From the NCBI GenBank assembly GCA_002633005.1, contig NMRA01000155.1:517536-581535 (forward strand): DNA of 64,000 nt, read 5' to 3'. Positions within the stretch are counted from its first letter, which is position 1. The number at the start of each line of letters is the position of its first letter. The position numbers were made by a program, and so were the translations under genes. A model generated the notes under the pieces. It had not been told where the DNA came from. It was given only the letters and a program-made list of their open reading frames with translations, and did not search any database. The DNA is from Phoronis australis. Taxonomy: Eukaryota; Phoronida; Phoronidae. Shown here piece after piece: positions 37,101 to 45,315 of the stretch.

Positions 37101-40100
37101 GTTTCTGAATGCTGAGAGTGAAGCAGACGATAGATCCTGAAACAGGTTTATTTCACTAGTAAGTTGCGCAGATTTTGAAAAATACACGAAACTGTTCACA
37201 TTATGCAGGTACCTGAAGTCAAAAATGTACAATGAACGAAAAACACAACACAACAGTTGGAAGGTATAAAACATTATTTTAAATATTTTAACTGAAGCAT
37301 AACAATTAAATACAATAACCACTAAAAGTGTAAAAAAAATTCGAAAATGCAAAAAATCTCAGCGTCTCACCCAAGCTTTAATCTTACTCCGGTCACCAAA
37401 GATTTGCTTTTAAAGACAGATGACACTTTCTAATCACAACTCTGGCTCCAGCCTCTAGATGGCACTTTACACAAGAATTTTTTCTTTAGTGATGCGTCTT
37501 TTATCCCCACATGTCAGCTGGAAACTACATCCAGGAAGTAGGAACATACCTTTTTAAAAACATTCTCCAGAGTAGAATTGTTTGAAAACACTGTATTTAC
37601 TGTATTTGTGTGGACAGGCGAAAATAAAACCTTTGGAATATGACATATTCACGGTTCTTTTGTGGGTAGGAAAAACTCTTATGTCATGGTCGTATTAGCA
37701 AATTTGTCAACAAGGAAAACTAATTTTGAAAACACAAAAAAAAAATTTTCAGTTGCACTAGAGTATTTTAGGCAAACAGGAAAAAACATGCAAAAACCAA
37801 AGATGGTAATGAAAAACTTTTAGAAAACACAAAGACAAAGTGGTTTCCAAAATGAAAACGCAATGGAGCAGACAGGGCCTGTCACAATCCAGGAACAAAT
37901 TGTATAGGGACTATTTGCATAGCAACCATCATGTGAAAGGCATATGGCAGGAGAAAATAATAATGACCATCTACTAATGAAGTTGTTCAAAATATGTCTC
38001 TCAAAATTGCAGTATGAATGATAATTAAATAGCAGTACTTACAGTTCTATAATAGATGGACCAAATATTTCGGTAAAAAGGACGCATCCCTCACCAAACT
38101 TTCCGGGTAAGAATGAACAAAGTTGTTCCAAGGCCTTATCAACAGTGTGGTTGTAAACATCAGCCACCTGTTCTATTAGGCTAGTCAGCACAGTGCAAGC
38201 TGAAAGTAAAACGTTTTATTTTTAGCCATAGAGTCAACAGACATCAGTGCAAACACTACACTTGGTGAAACATTGGCAACTTCAAGTTTAAATAAGGTTG
38301 AATTTTGAAAGAGCTCTGTCACTGAGAAACAGTGAGGTGACAGGTGATGATGGCCCTGGCACACCAAGCTCATTCCAAGATTATCGTGTGGGCCTTAACA
38401 TCTTGATGAAACAAGATGGGTATGGGTAGAAATGGACAGCTTCAGAAAAAACGACGTCACGAATGTGATAATACTGTATGCAGGGCTTTTAGTAAAATAT
38501 TGTGTCTTTAATCAATTCCCAATCCATTAGTTCTCGTTTTCTAGATCATGTTGAGATTTACCTCAGTGTGGCAGGATGCCAAAACAGAGATTTTCTAAAA
38601 TGTCCTGTAAATCATACTGCAGATCTCTTCCCTAGATTCAGCTCTAACATACTTAATAATCAAGGCGATTTTTATCAAAATACGATTCCTATCGACTTAA
38701 TTTATGTTTGATTTTTTTCCGGGTATTCATATCACACAACTTGTATCATTGTAGTACCCAAATGTAATGATATGGTTGTGGTAATACTCCATGAATGTCA
38801 ACAGTTAGAGACCATTCTTACGATTATGTAGGACTGTACTGATAAGTGTGCATATTCAGCCAAATATCTAAACAAATGTATAATACAAGTAACTCACTAA
38901 AAGTATGTATTTTTTGAAAGAAGAAAACCCATAGAATTTGATTTTTGACCTCATACCAATCTGCTACCAATTTGGTAACAAGAGCTTTTTTAGGAAAATT
39001 TAGCAAAAAAGGTACATGCACAGCAAAACAACATGATTACGCGGCCAAACATGATTACGCGGCCAAAAACATGATTACATGGACAAACAACATGATTATG
39101 CGGCCAAGCAACATGATTACATGGCCGAACAACATGATTACGTGGCCAAACAACATAATTTCGCGACCAAACAACATGATTATGTGGCCAAACAACATGA
39201 TTACGCAACCAAACAACATGATTACACGACCAAACAACATGATAACGTGGCCAAATTTTTAGGTCAAGATAACATCTCAAAAAACTGTTACCACTTTCTC
39301 TAACATTTCATCTTTGTTTTATGCAACTTGAAAATTTATACGACTCCTAAACCCTCATGGAACATTTTAAAAACAGAAACGGTTCATAAAGTAGAGTATC
39401 TGAAAGTTTCAACGAAGCCAGTCAGCTATTTCTGAGATACGATGTTCCAAAGTCCTGGCAAAATTGGAAATTTTTCTAGGGTCCTACATAACCTTTAATC
39501 ATGTGAACTCTACGTGTACATCTATTCCAGGGTGTCAAATGATAAAAATCGTTCAGAAGAGCACATCCCTAAAGACACGAGATTCTTCAGCTAGTAAAAA
39601 CAAGTATAACTTATTTTAATGATTTGAAAAAAAATGTGCAGCAGTCAGAGTAGTCCCCAAACCATCATTGGTAAAATTGAGATCATTAGCAACACTAAAA
39701 AGCTTTTCACATCTTCCAGGACCTGTTTTAATATATTGCCAAGATCTGTTTGCCAGCATTTGTGGAATGTCTGAATGATCCTAACCTGTTTGAAAAACAA
39801 GGGACTAGTTTGGAAAAAGGCATCATCATCGTTATTGTTGTAGACCGTATTGGGCAGACTATAAAACTGTGGCAAACATTCAGATGTCATCGGTACACTT
39901 CAACTTGGGCGCAGGAGTTTACATGGTCAACAATTTTGGACTGAGTAAGCGCATTACTTAGTCTATGACATCATCATTGCTTAAAATTCAAGGCTTAGGG
40001 ACTCTTTGCAATTGACCTATCGCCAGGATTTTGAGTGACTGCTTAACTGACCAATCAGAACGCAGCATTCTTGACACAACTTTGTTTCCAAGCCGCCATT

Positions 40101-43100
40101 TTACTTGACAAACAACACGTTGTCAGGTAAAACTTATGGTTTGCTTGCCGACTTTTTGTAAGGGAGCGGAGCTTGCGATAGGTCAATTATCACGAGCATA
40201 CAAACCATTCGTTTTAGAAGAGAGGCGTTGAGCCTACTGTGAGCATACGCTTTTGACATTACATAAATGGCCATGTCAACTAACAAAAATAAATTTTTTA
40301 CAACATAAAACACGACAAAACAACAACGGGACTACGTAAATGTCGCCAAGATCCAATCCAAGGCCATCAGGATGCACGATATATCGCAAGCCAGTAATAT
40401 TCACTTGATGGGGTCCATTTTAAAACTTCCTGCATTTAGAATACCATGAAATGAAATGGTGAATTATGCTTTTGCGCAGTCTATTAGTGATCAGCTACCA
40501 CACTTTAGTTCACCTCACAAGCGTTTTTGCGGGACAAAATATTTTTGCCAGTTTTCTCCAGGAAGAAATACATCCGCGAGAAAACACATTCTTTTAAAAC
40601 TTCAACTTCACTTTTCATACATTAAAAAACTAACCCAGACTTGGGAAAAGTGCAAAAGTCTGGAAGTCTGTGTACGCGAGCGTCGGGTGAAAAAGGACAC
40701 ACCCTATCGTACTAGGACTGAAAATGAAAGGCCATCAGCGTGCTGATTTTTTTGTTGGTACTCTCTTTTATATTCATGAGTCTGCCGAAAAATACAAAAA
40801 AGTTCAAAAGAAAACAGGTTCCCTTAAGCATGCAAAATGTCTGTGAGAACACACATTCTTTTCCCATTCAATAAATCTTTTTTCATCTAGTAAAAAACTA
40901 ACTTGGTTGTCGATCATTATCATGAGTCAGGCACTCTTGACAGCAGCTTGATACCACACTATAAATTTGTGGCACTAGTGTAATGTTGATGTAAGCATTC
41001 TTGTGACGTTTGAGTGGCCTTATGAGCATGCGCAGTGATGTACATGTATCCAGCTACATGAGTTGGCAAGCTCGTATTGACGGTGAATGTTTGGGATCAT
41101 ATTAAGAAAATCTGGATAAATTTACAAATAGTAATTATAGGTGCCGATGTCAACAAATGTAACTAGTGAACGTGTGGCAGTCGCAGATAAGGTGTGGAAG
41201 TAGTACGTTAGTTATTCCCAGATAGGCGTGATTTGAGTTGTTCCCGAAGTGCCTGGTGGGTGACCGTATTGGATAGCAGTTGTTCACTTTTCTCTTATAA
41301 CATGATGTGGAGTGGCTGATAAAGGAGCCTGCGATCATGGTATATNGAACTCTACGTGTACATCTATTCCAGGGAGTCAAATGATAAGAATCGTTAAGAA
41401 GAGCACATCCCTAAAGACACGAGATTCTTCAGCTAGTAAAAATAAGTATAACTTATTTTAATGAGATCATTAGCAACACTAAAAAGCTTTTCACATCCTC
41501 CAGGACCTGTTTAAATATATTGCCAAGATCTGTTTGCCAGCATTTGTGGAATGTCTGAATGATCTTAACCTGTTTGAAAAACAAGGGACTAGTTTGGAAA
41601 AAGGCATCATCATCGTTATTGTTGTAGACTGTATTGGGCAGACTATAAAACTGTGGCAAACATTCAGATATCATCGGTACACTTCAAACGTCTGTCCGTT
41701 TTCCTAAAGGAGACTGGCAGACTTGAAAACTGTCTTCACGAGGAGCCATAATTGGGGTCTCGTGCCTTTGCTCAGGTGTTTTGTGCAACGGGCCCAACCA
41801 TGAGGCCTGCGCACGTCTGATGCACCGCAAATGACATCAGACCACCTGCACTGTTTTTTTTTTTTTTTTTTACACTTCAAATTGGGCGCAGGAGTTTACT
41901 TGGTCAACAATTTTGGACTGAGTAAGCGCATTACTTAGTCTATGACATCATCATTGCTTAAAATTCTAGGCTTAGGGACTCTTTGCAATTGACCTATCGC
42001 CAGGATTTTGAGTGACTGCTTAACTGACCAATCAGAACGCAGCATTCTTCACACAACTTTGTTTCCAAGCCGCCATTTTACTTGACAAACAACACGTTGT
42101 CAGGTAAAACTTATGGTTTGCTTGCCGACTTTTTGTAAGGGAGCGCAGCTTGCGATAGGTCAATTATCACGAGCATACAAACCATTCGTTTTAGAAGAGA
42201 GGCGTTGAGCTTACTGTGAGCATACGCTTTTGACATTACATAAATGGCCATGTCAACTAACAAAATTAAATTTTTTACAACATAAAACACGACAAAACAA
42301 CAACGGGACTACGTAAATGTCGCCAAGATCCAATCCAAGGCCATCAGCATGTACGATGTATCGCAAGCCAGTAATATTCACTTGATGGGGTCCATTTTAA
42401 AACTTCCTGCATTTAGAATACCATGAAATGAAATGGTGAATTATGCTTTTGCGCAGTCTATTAGTGATCAGCTACCACACTTTAGTTCACCTCACAAGCG
42501 TTTTTGCGGGACAAAATATTTTTGCCAGTTTTCTCCAGGAAGAAATACATCCGCGAGAAAACACATTCTTTTAAAACTTCAACTTCACTTTTCATACATT
42601 AAAAAACTAACCCAGACTTGGGAAAAGTGCAAAAGTCTGGAAGTCTGTGTACGCGAGCGTCGGGTGAAAAAGGACACACCCTATCGTACTAGGACTGAAA
42701 ATGAAAGGCCATCAGCGTGCTGATTTTTTTGTTGGTACTCTCTTTTATATTCATGAGTCTGCCGAAAAATACAAAAAAGTTCAAAAGAAAACAGGTTCCC
42801 TTAAGCATGCAAAATGTCTGTGAGAACACACATTCTTTTCCCATTCAATAAATCTTTTTTCATCTAGTAAAAAACTAACTTGGTTGTCGATCATTATCAT
42901 GAGTCAGGCACTCTTGACAGCAGCTTGATACCACACTATAAATTTGTGGCACTAGTGTAATGTTGATGTAAGCATTCTTGTGACGTTTGAGTGGCCTTAT
43001 GAGCATGCGCAGTGATGTACATGTATCCAGCTACATGAGTTGGCAAGCTCGTATTGACGGTGAATGTTTGGGATCATATTAAGAAAATCTGGATAAATTT

Positions 43101-44068
43101 ACAAATAGTAATTATAGGTGCCGATGTCAACAAATGTAACTAGTGAACGTGTGGCAGTCGCAGATAAGGTGTGGAAGTAGTACGTTAGTTATTCCCAGAT
43201 AGGCGTGATTTGAGTTGTTCCCGAAGTGCCTGGTGGGTGACCGTATTGGATAGCAGTTGTTCACTTTTCTCTTATAACATGATGTGGAGTGGCTGATAAA
43301 GGAGCCTGCGATCATGGTATATCACTGAATACTAGTATGACTGCAGGACATGAATGAGAGTTAACAGGTATGCCGGCCTGGTCCTTGGTCGAGTATCAGG
43401 CTTTTTCTATTAAAAAAACTGCTTCACACAACTTCACACATCCATGATCTCGAATTCCAAATTCAAGCCCAGCAAAGTCGTTACGTGAAGACTATCACCG
43501 AAACAAAACGTACGCCATACATAGGCAACATGTAGCCCCTCGGCTGGCTGCCTACGTACGGACTACAATAATACTCCAAATCACTTTCTGTACTAATTTC
43601 ATCCAATGTATTTTACATGGGCAGTAGATGAAATCCGTCCACCAAATAAGAGGTTTTAACTGCCAGTAGAGACAGTGGAGCAGATACTATTGGCATTGGG
43701 AGTTCGGGTGCACGCAAGTAGGTGAAGTAGGGGCTCGTCGGGGGTGAATAAACAACGCATACGCCCTGAACAGACTGAACAAGCCCCGTTTACCTTTTTT
43801 TTTAGTCACCAGGTCCGCAACCCCAAACATTCGAGCCCTCCCCCCCCACGGCCCCAGCCCCAGGCCTAACTCAAAATCCAGGATCGCCCCTGAATATGGT
43901 TACCGATAGACAACAACAAAAAATATCAGTAATGATTTTAAAAAATTACTCACTGGCACATGTCATTCCGCCGTTGATGCCTCTGGTTGAAGCTGGGGCA
44001 ATAAATGAAACGAGAATCGCCAAACATGCCAGACGTGTTTTCGAACATCCCTCTCTTCCCGAAACCAT
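15999..44068 (-). CDS. AOAH: Acyloxyacyl hydrolase, complete 17-exon gene
   Basis: A secreted/lysosomal lipase that removes secondary (acyloxyacyl) fatty chains from lipid A and so detoxifies lipopolysaccharide. Seventeen exons join in frame from ATG 44068 to TGA 15999 (578 codons; the human protein is about 575). In order: a signal peptide (residues 1 to about 29, ACLAILVSFIAPAS); a saposin-B-type small subunit with cysteines at 37, 40, 66, 77, 102 and 108; a linker with basic KR at 144-145 where small and large subunits may be cleaved; Asp-rich calcium-type segments (DFDQDGYS, WRGKDCSD, YDSNCNG, GIDQDNG); GDSVGAHFH with nucleophile Ser259; GDWPQLSG; GNDVC with Asn372; and EPVDGFHPN with Asp530 and His533. 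It ends GDQGGY. All expected family blocks are present in order with no break, so it should be an active enzyme. It is convergent with the TRANK1-like gene and divergent from anillin. Confidence 0.97.
17289..17371 (-). CDS. AOAH: AOAH exon 16 (catalytic Asp/His block)
   Basis: The acceptor is attttag and the donor CAG|gtacgc. It encodes LREWEKQHGAGTLWELIE followed by PVDGFHPNQ. Asp530 and His533 supply the D-x-x-H block of the SGNH hydrolases. Confidence 0.97.
18003..18105 (-). CDS. AOAH: AOAH exon 15
   Basis: The acceptor is atttcag and the donor CCAG|gtatag. It encodes RAADLSRTMKEVATKF and FDINYMDCPLEP. It leaves at phase 1. Confidence 0.95.
18822..18881 (-). CDS. AOAH: AOAH exon 14 (60 bp)
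   Basis: The acceptor is tttttag and the donor AAG|gtaggt, phase 0-0. It encodes VTPCMGWLNSNETIRNLTSK, aligned with the family's SPCHGWMSSNKTLRTLTS. Confidence 0.95.
19105..19259 (-). CDS. AOAH: AOAH exon 13
   Basis: The acceptor is ttgtag and the donor CAG|gtcagt, both phase 0 (52 codons; my lower boundary may be off by one base). It encodes GSHVLVIGMADGRFLYN and later RLHPIGRL and YDWWNCMQ, matching the family's NRYHPLGQL and NCLQ blocks. Confidence 0.93.
19620..19712 (-). repeat. Possible tRNA-derived SINE fragment
   Basis: On the minus strand a GGTTCTAGTCCC sequence (19653-19664) resembles a pol III B box, and GTGAGTTAGTGTCC about 30 bases upstream could be an A box. There is no clear tail, and I cannot fold it into a tRNA. 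It lies in AOAH intron 12. Confidence 0.3.
19832..19907 (-). CDS. AOAH: AOAH exon 12
   Basis: The acceptor is attgcag and the donor CTT|gtgagt. It encodes YPDTLAHMTTTSEMYDNLLK and TLTYL. It enters at phase 2 and leaves at phase 0. Confidence 0.95.
19908..22628 (-). other. AOAH intron 11, with the long CTCF-motif repeat
   Basis: A 2.7-kb intron largely filled by repeat copy 1 (20308-22060). The ORFs 20478-20807 and 21043-21225 lie in that repeat and are not genes. Confidence 0.65.
20308..22060. repeat. Long non-coding repeat, copy 1, with CTCF-like motifs
   Basis: It begins aacaagagcaacacagagcg, sharing a start with 35845, and consists of about four degenerate internal subunits. Each subunit has tcatgaaaatc, a CCACTAG-GG-type motif and gatcctgcagagg elements. 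It ends near cccggacgcccagacagag. Perfect matches to CCASYAGRKGGC are at 21285-21296, 21743-21754 and 21890-21901, with several near matches. There is no ORF of note. Confidence 0.8.
22629..22703 (-). CDS. AOAH: AOAH exon 11 (GNDVC block)
   Basis: The acceptor is attatag and the donor CA|gtaagt. It encodes ASRNQTSDYPLLMILELVGN followed by DVCN. Asn372 in GND fits the SGNH/GDSL oxyanion-hole block. Confidence 0.96.
23580..23650. repeat. C-rich imperfect tandem tract
   Basis: Imperfect reiteration of ggcgccccac/caggcgccca units in AOAH intron 10, followed by a short (ac)n run at 23668-23678. Confidence 0.6.
23809..24003. repeat. Tandem repeat, about 60-65-bp unit x 3
   Basis: Reiterated (a)cacctcaaatcacatcttct ... 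gggatgttacttttgg units, diverged 10-20%. In AOAH intron 10. Confidence 0.8.
24444..24480 (-). CDS. AOAH: AOAH exon 10 (37 bp)
   Basis: The acceptor is ttatgcag and the donor AG|gtaaat. It encodes GADIFDLQKSQT. It enters at phase 1 and leaves at phase 2, and both neighbouring junctions give family-like sequence. Confidence 0.88.
25486..25669 (-). CDS. AOAH: AOAH exon 9 (GC donor)
   Basis: The acceptor is atttccag. It encodes FVIGNEGDWPQLSGTTGFM and later RNRCNHRDFQNLAVN. The frame continues to a stop within the intron, so it must splice at AATG|gcaagt, a GC donor with otherwise perfect U1 complementarity. Joining to exon 10 restores NG-ADIFDLQKS, matching the family. Confidence 0.95.
25670..28886 (-). 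other. AOAH intron 8
   Basis: A 3.2-kb intron with a 45-bp tandem repeat (26307-26437) and three scattered copies of gtaagccgagcatgggc (about 26756, 27429, 27484). It also has segments rich in aaatttgggaca/aattttggacac (about 25915-26040, 28530-28625), which resemble a short dispersed repeat. I see no gene. Confidence 0.6.
26307..26437. repeat. Tandem repeat, 45-bp unit x 3
   Basis: Three nearly identical copies of a unit starting aataagcaccggtgatgaga. The unit is 15 codons long, so minus-strand frames show a repeated peptide, but there is no gene context. In AOAH intron 8. Confidence 0.9.
28887..29030 (-). CDS. AOAH: AOAH exon 8 (catalytic serine)
   Basis: A 144-bp phase 0-0 exon with acceptor gtttcag and donor AAA|gtatga. 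It encodes GIDQDNGRPFEDTLC and GVLLLGDSVGAHFHAP. Ser259 in GDS is the expected nucleophile. Confidence 0.97.
29765..29884 (-). CDS. AOAH: AOAH exon 7
   Basis: A 120-bp phase 0-0 exon with acceptor gttttag and donor CAT|gtaggt. It contains TLRGAMWRGKDCSD, YPGRRP and YDSNCNGIH, strongly conserved in the AOAH family. Confidence 0.96.
29920..30517. mobile_element. piggyBac-like non-autonomous element (MITE)
   Basis: TTAA (29920-29923) is followed by the inverted repeat CCCTTATCCTGC. The right end GCAGGATAAGGG (30502-30513) is followed by TTAA (30514-30517). A TTAA target duplication with CCC...GGG ends is the piggyBac-superfamily signature. The 590-bp interior is non-coding. A single-N gap follows at 30518. 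It lies in AOAH intron 6, between exons 7 and 6. Confidence 0.75.
30518..30518. other. Assembly gap (single N) beside the piggyBac-like element
   Basis: An N immediately after the right TTAA of the MITE. I see no flanking duplication. Confidence 0.95.
30730..30790 (-). repeat. tRNA-like SINE relic
   Basis: The minus strand contains GGTTCGATGCC (30744-30754), a good pol III B box, preceded by gagcatttggctgtgacc, which could be a degraded A box. It is too short and odd for a tRNA gene. Confidence 0.3.
30788..30918. repeat. Tandem repeat, 45-bp unit x 3
   Basis: Units at 30788, 30833 and 30878 share cccatg-gat-aatggtaggttg; they are diverged. In AOAH intron 6. Confidence 0.8.
31258..31318 (-). 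CDS. AOAH: AOAH exon 6
   Basis: The acceptor is attccag and the donor AAT|gtgagt. It encodes VFENHHPGEDFDQDGYSLIN, with an Asp-rich calcium-loop-like DFDQDGYS. It enters at phase 2 and leaves at phase 0. Confidence 0.93.
31441..31709. mobile_element. MITE-like element with GGCCTGTTTCGTGAA ends
   Basis: The left end GGCCTGTTTCGTGAA and the right end aagaaacaggccc are inverted. The interior repeats ttttggctaaa and tcaaaagacaaaag motifs and an extra ttcacgaaaacaggcc at about 31514. Its ends resemble those of 12744-12971. In AOAH intron 5. Confidence 0.5.
32932..33008 (-). CDS. AOAH: AOAH exon 5
   Basis: The acceptor is attgcag and the donor GA|gtaagt. It encodes RGLTDMKFFDVCKLPVISRL and on to CEVFK. 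The DVCKLPVISRLC block aligns with the family's DICSLPVLAKIC. Confidence 0.95.
33639..33698 (-). CDS. AOAH: AOAH exon 4
   Basis: A 60-bp phase 0-0 exon with acceptor ttttcag and donor AAG|gtgagt, encoding the 20 residues from HGFEHSSNV to RNFLIK. This is the variable linker between the subunits and the least conserved exon; it is supported by splice sites and phase. Confidence 0.8.
34547..34646 (-). CDS. AOAH: AOAH exon 3 (end of saposin domain)
   Basis: The acceptor is ctctttag and the donor AAG|gtagag. It encodes LERKETPDVICHKISLCYT and then CYLYPKRK, with Cys102, Cys108 and Cys117. It leaves at phase 0. Confidence 0.95.
35845..36690. repeat. Long non-coding repeat, copy 2, with CTCF-like motifs
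   Basis: It shares its start (aacaagagcaacgtggagcg) and internal order with 20308-22060 but has fewer internal subunits. CCASYAGRKGGC matches are at 35932-35943, 36352-36363 and 36497-36508. It ends in an ACGG-rich tandem tract and gagatgac. Confidence 0.8.
36611..36670. repeat. ACGG-type microsatellite at the repeat terminus
   Basis: cagacggacgccg followed by (cagacggacgga)n. It forms the 3' terminus of repeat copy 2. Confidence 0.9.
38043..38199 (-). CDS. AOAH: AOAH exon 2 (saposin domain)
   Basis: The acceptor is tttcag and the donor CT|gtaagt. It encodes TCTVLTSLIEQVADVYN and continues through FLPGKFGEGCVLF to IIEL. The cysteines 40, 66 and 77 fit the saposin-B pattern. It enters at phase 1 and leaves at phase 2. 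Confidence 0.95.
39030..39255. repeat. 21-bp minisatellite, about 11 units
   Basis: Units of the aacatgattacgtggccaaac type, the first two being 18 and 20 bp. The 21-bp period leaves several frames open on both strands, giving repeat-peptide ORFs that are not genes. In AOAH intron 1. Confidence 0.95.
39505..41345. repeat. Duplicated segment, copy 1 (likely haplotype duplicate)
   Basis: Nearly identical to 41347-43322, ending exactly at the single N at 41346. It carries about 66 bp (near 39622-39690) absent from copy 2. Confidence 0.9.
40010..40188. mobile_element. 179-bp MITE, copy 1
   Basis: Perfect 14-bp inverted ends AATTGACCTATCGC / GCGATAGGTCAATT bound a non-coding interior containing gaccaatcagaacgcagc. 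Confidence 0.8.
41346..41346. other. Assembly gap (single N) between duplicate segments
   Basis: An N directly at the boundary between the two near-identical copies. Confidence 0.95.
41689..41870 (+). mobile_element. 182-bp retroposon-like insertion, T-tailed, with 11-bp target duplication
   Basis: The flanking direct repeat TACACTTCAAA occurs at 41678-41688 and 41871-41881. The allelic copy (near 39895) has a single tacacttcaa with no insert. The insert ends in a run of 17 T. Target duplication plus homopolymer tail indicates LINE-type retrotransposition; a T rather than A tail on the 3' side is unusual. Confidence 0.8.
41987..42165. mobile_element. 179-bp MITE, copy 2 (in the duplicate segment)
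   Basis: Same element and ends as 40010-40188; it is an allelic copy, not an independent insertion. Confidence 0.8.
43954..44068 (-). CDS. AOAH: AOAH exon 1 (start, signal peptide)
   Basis: The ATG is at 44068-44066. An upstream in-frame Met exists (44176), but this start places a clean basic-hydrophobic signal peptide at the N-terminus. The exon ends MTCA plus one base at the donor A|gtgagt. Cys37 is the first cysteine of the saposin fold. Confidence 0.9.
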
Positions 44069-44351
44069 TTTGGAATCTGAGCAGGTCACATGATTTATAT
44101 CAGTATGCAGAGAGAAAAAATGGTTTTCAACCCATTTAAAGAAAAAATATAATAACAAATTAAAAGTTGTCTCCATTCATTACAAAATAAATATGTTTAA
44201 ATTAAATATGCTTTATTTTCTTGATAAATATAAACTATGCAATACCTTAATCAAAAAACACTGCTTTGGAATAACATGTAGTAATATTTTTAAGCAGCCT
44301 TATGATGTCCATAATAGGTCATTCTGGGTCACGAGACTATACGAGACTCAA

Positions 44352-44365
44352 CCGCCAAATTTAAA
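44352..44365. promoter_or_regulatory. E2F-like site next to a TTTAAA CHR-like hexamer
   Basis: CCGCCAAA (TTTGGCGG on the other strand) is directly followed by TTTAAA, about 280 bp upstream of the AOAH ATG and on the anillin side. Anillin is a G2/M gene controlled by E2F/DREAM-type elements in vertebrates. The assignment is inference from short motifs. Confidence 0.25.
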
Positions 44366-44384
44366 AGTTCGTTGATGAAAGCAG

Positions 44385-44385
44385 N
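44385..44385. other. Assembly gap (single N) in the AOAH-ANLN divergent region
   Basis: An N with no visible flanking duplication. Missing sequence here may include the anillin start exon. Confidence 0.95.
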
Positions 44386-45315
44386 CCATCTCATTGAACT
44401 GACAATATGTCAGTGTTCCATTTTTTCATTTGTTTTTAAACTCAAGTCAAACCCCGACTGGGCACATGCGGGTGTCATATCAAGAAGCCAAAGAGATACT
44501 AAAAACTGCAGTGAGTTTGAACGTGCTTTAGTTATCTGCACTAATTCATAGATTTCATTTTATGGATAGTTTTGTTGCGAATGGACCTGTGTTCTAGCAC
44601 CATATATGTCAAAACACTCGAGCTGAAATTTGGCTACAAGGTGCCCGTGGCCATTACATGGTTAGTCAGTTTTCCGCGGTGTGGCGTATGGGGAAACATG
44701 GTGTCCGATATTTAGGTTCTCTGAAGGTTTGCTAGTTGTGTTTTATAAAGATCAGTCGAAACATAAATGTAGCTTTCAGTAACAAGATATAGTAACAGAA
44801 CAATTCCGTGAAGGTATACCTTTATTTCAGCAAAGAATTTACTACAATCCGTAGTATTTTCAATTAAATATAATTCAAAATGTGCCAAAATGTCGAAATA
44901 TTTAGGTCACTTGACTGTAGCAGGCAGCTTTGCGTCGACGATGACGATGTGGGTAATTTTGGATAAAATCTGACTCAAATTAATGTCGTTAAAAATTACA
45001 TTCTACTCTTCCTTGTAAACTGAGTTAGTTACTGTTGTTAAAAATTTCTATTGTAAGGTTATTCTGCTGCTAAATTTTTGGGGCAGTATTGTGTGTCGGC
45101 TTTTGCCATGATTGGGCGTCACCTGTTGCTGCGTGTTGCTGGCCAATTTCTTTTAGATTTTTGGTAATTCTTCCACAAAACTGCGTACATGTGACGACAA
45201 ATTATTGGAACTGGTTTCAGTTCGTAATATTTTAGTATTTTTATTCCATCACACCAAATTTGTGAGAAAATTTTGCTTCGGCAAATCTGTCAACATCATG
45301 TATCGCAATACACTA

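Larger units (their letters stand above)
34647..38042 (-). other. AOAH intron 2, with a CTCF-motif repeat copy
   Basis: This 3.4-kb intron contains repeat copy 2 (35845-36690) with its terminal ACGG tract. It also has a short degenerate tandem stretch near 34900-35010 (acatggcccaag units). I see no other gene. Confidence 0.65.
41347..43322. repeat. Duplicated segment, copy 2 (likely haplotype duplicate)
   Basis: It starts gaactctacgtgtacatc as copy 1 does, and ends with the same gcgatcatggtatat, then continues into unique sequence. It contains the 182-bp insert at 41689-41870. Confidence 0.9.
38200..43953 (-). other. AOAH intron 1, with duplicated segment and minisatellite
   Basis: This 5.75-kb intron contains a 21-bp minisatellite (39030-39255), a near-identical direct duplication split by an N (39505-43322) and two copies of a 179-bp MITE. 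It also has a short insert with target-site duplication and C-rich sequence near 43800-43865. The ORFs at 40456 and 42433 are the same frame in the two duplicate copies and have no recognisable homology. Confidence 0.7.

Noticed and set aside
38945-39303. Several overlapping ORFs of 61-105 aa on both strands
   Set aside because: They are produced by the 21-bp minisatellite, whose period keeps frames open; no gene context.
40456-42723. Two identical 96-aa ORFs suggesting a duplicated gene
   Set aside because: They are the same chance frame in two copies of a likely haplotype duplication.
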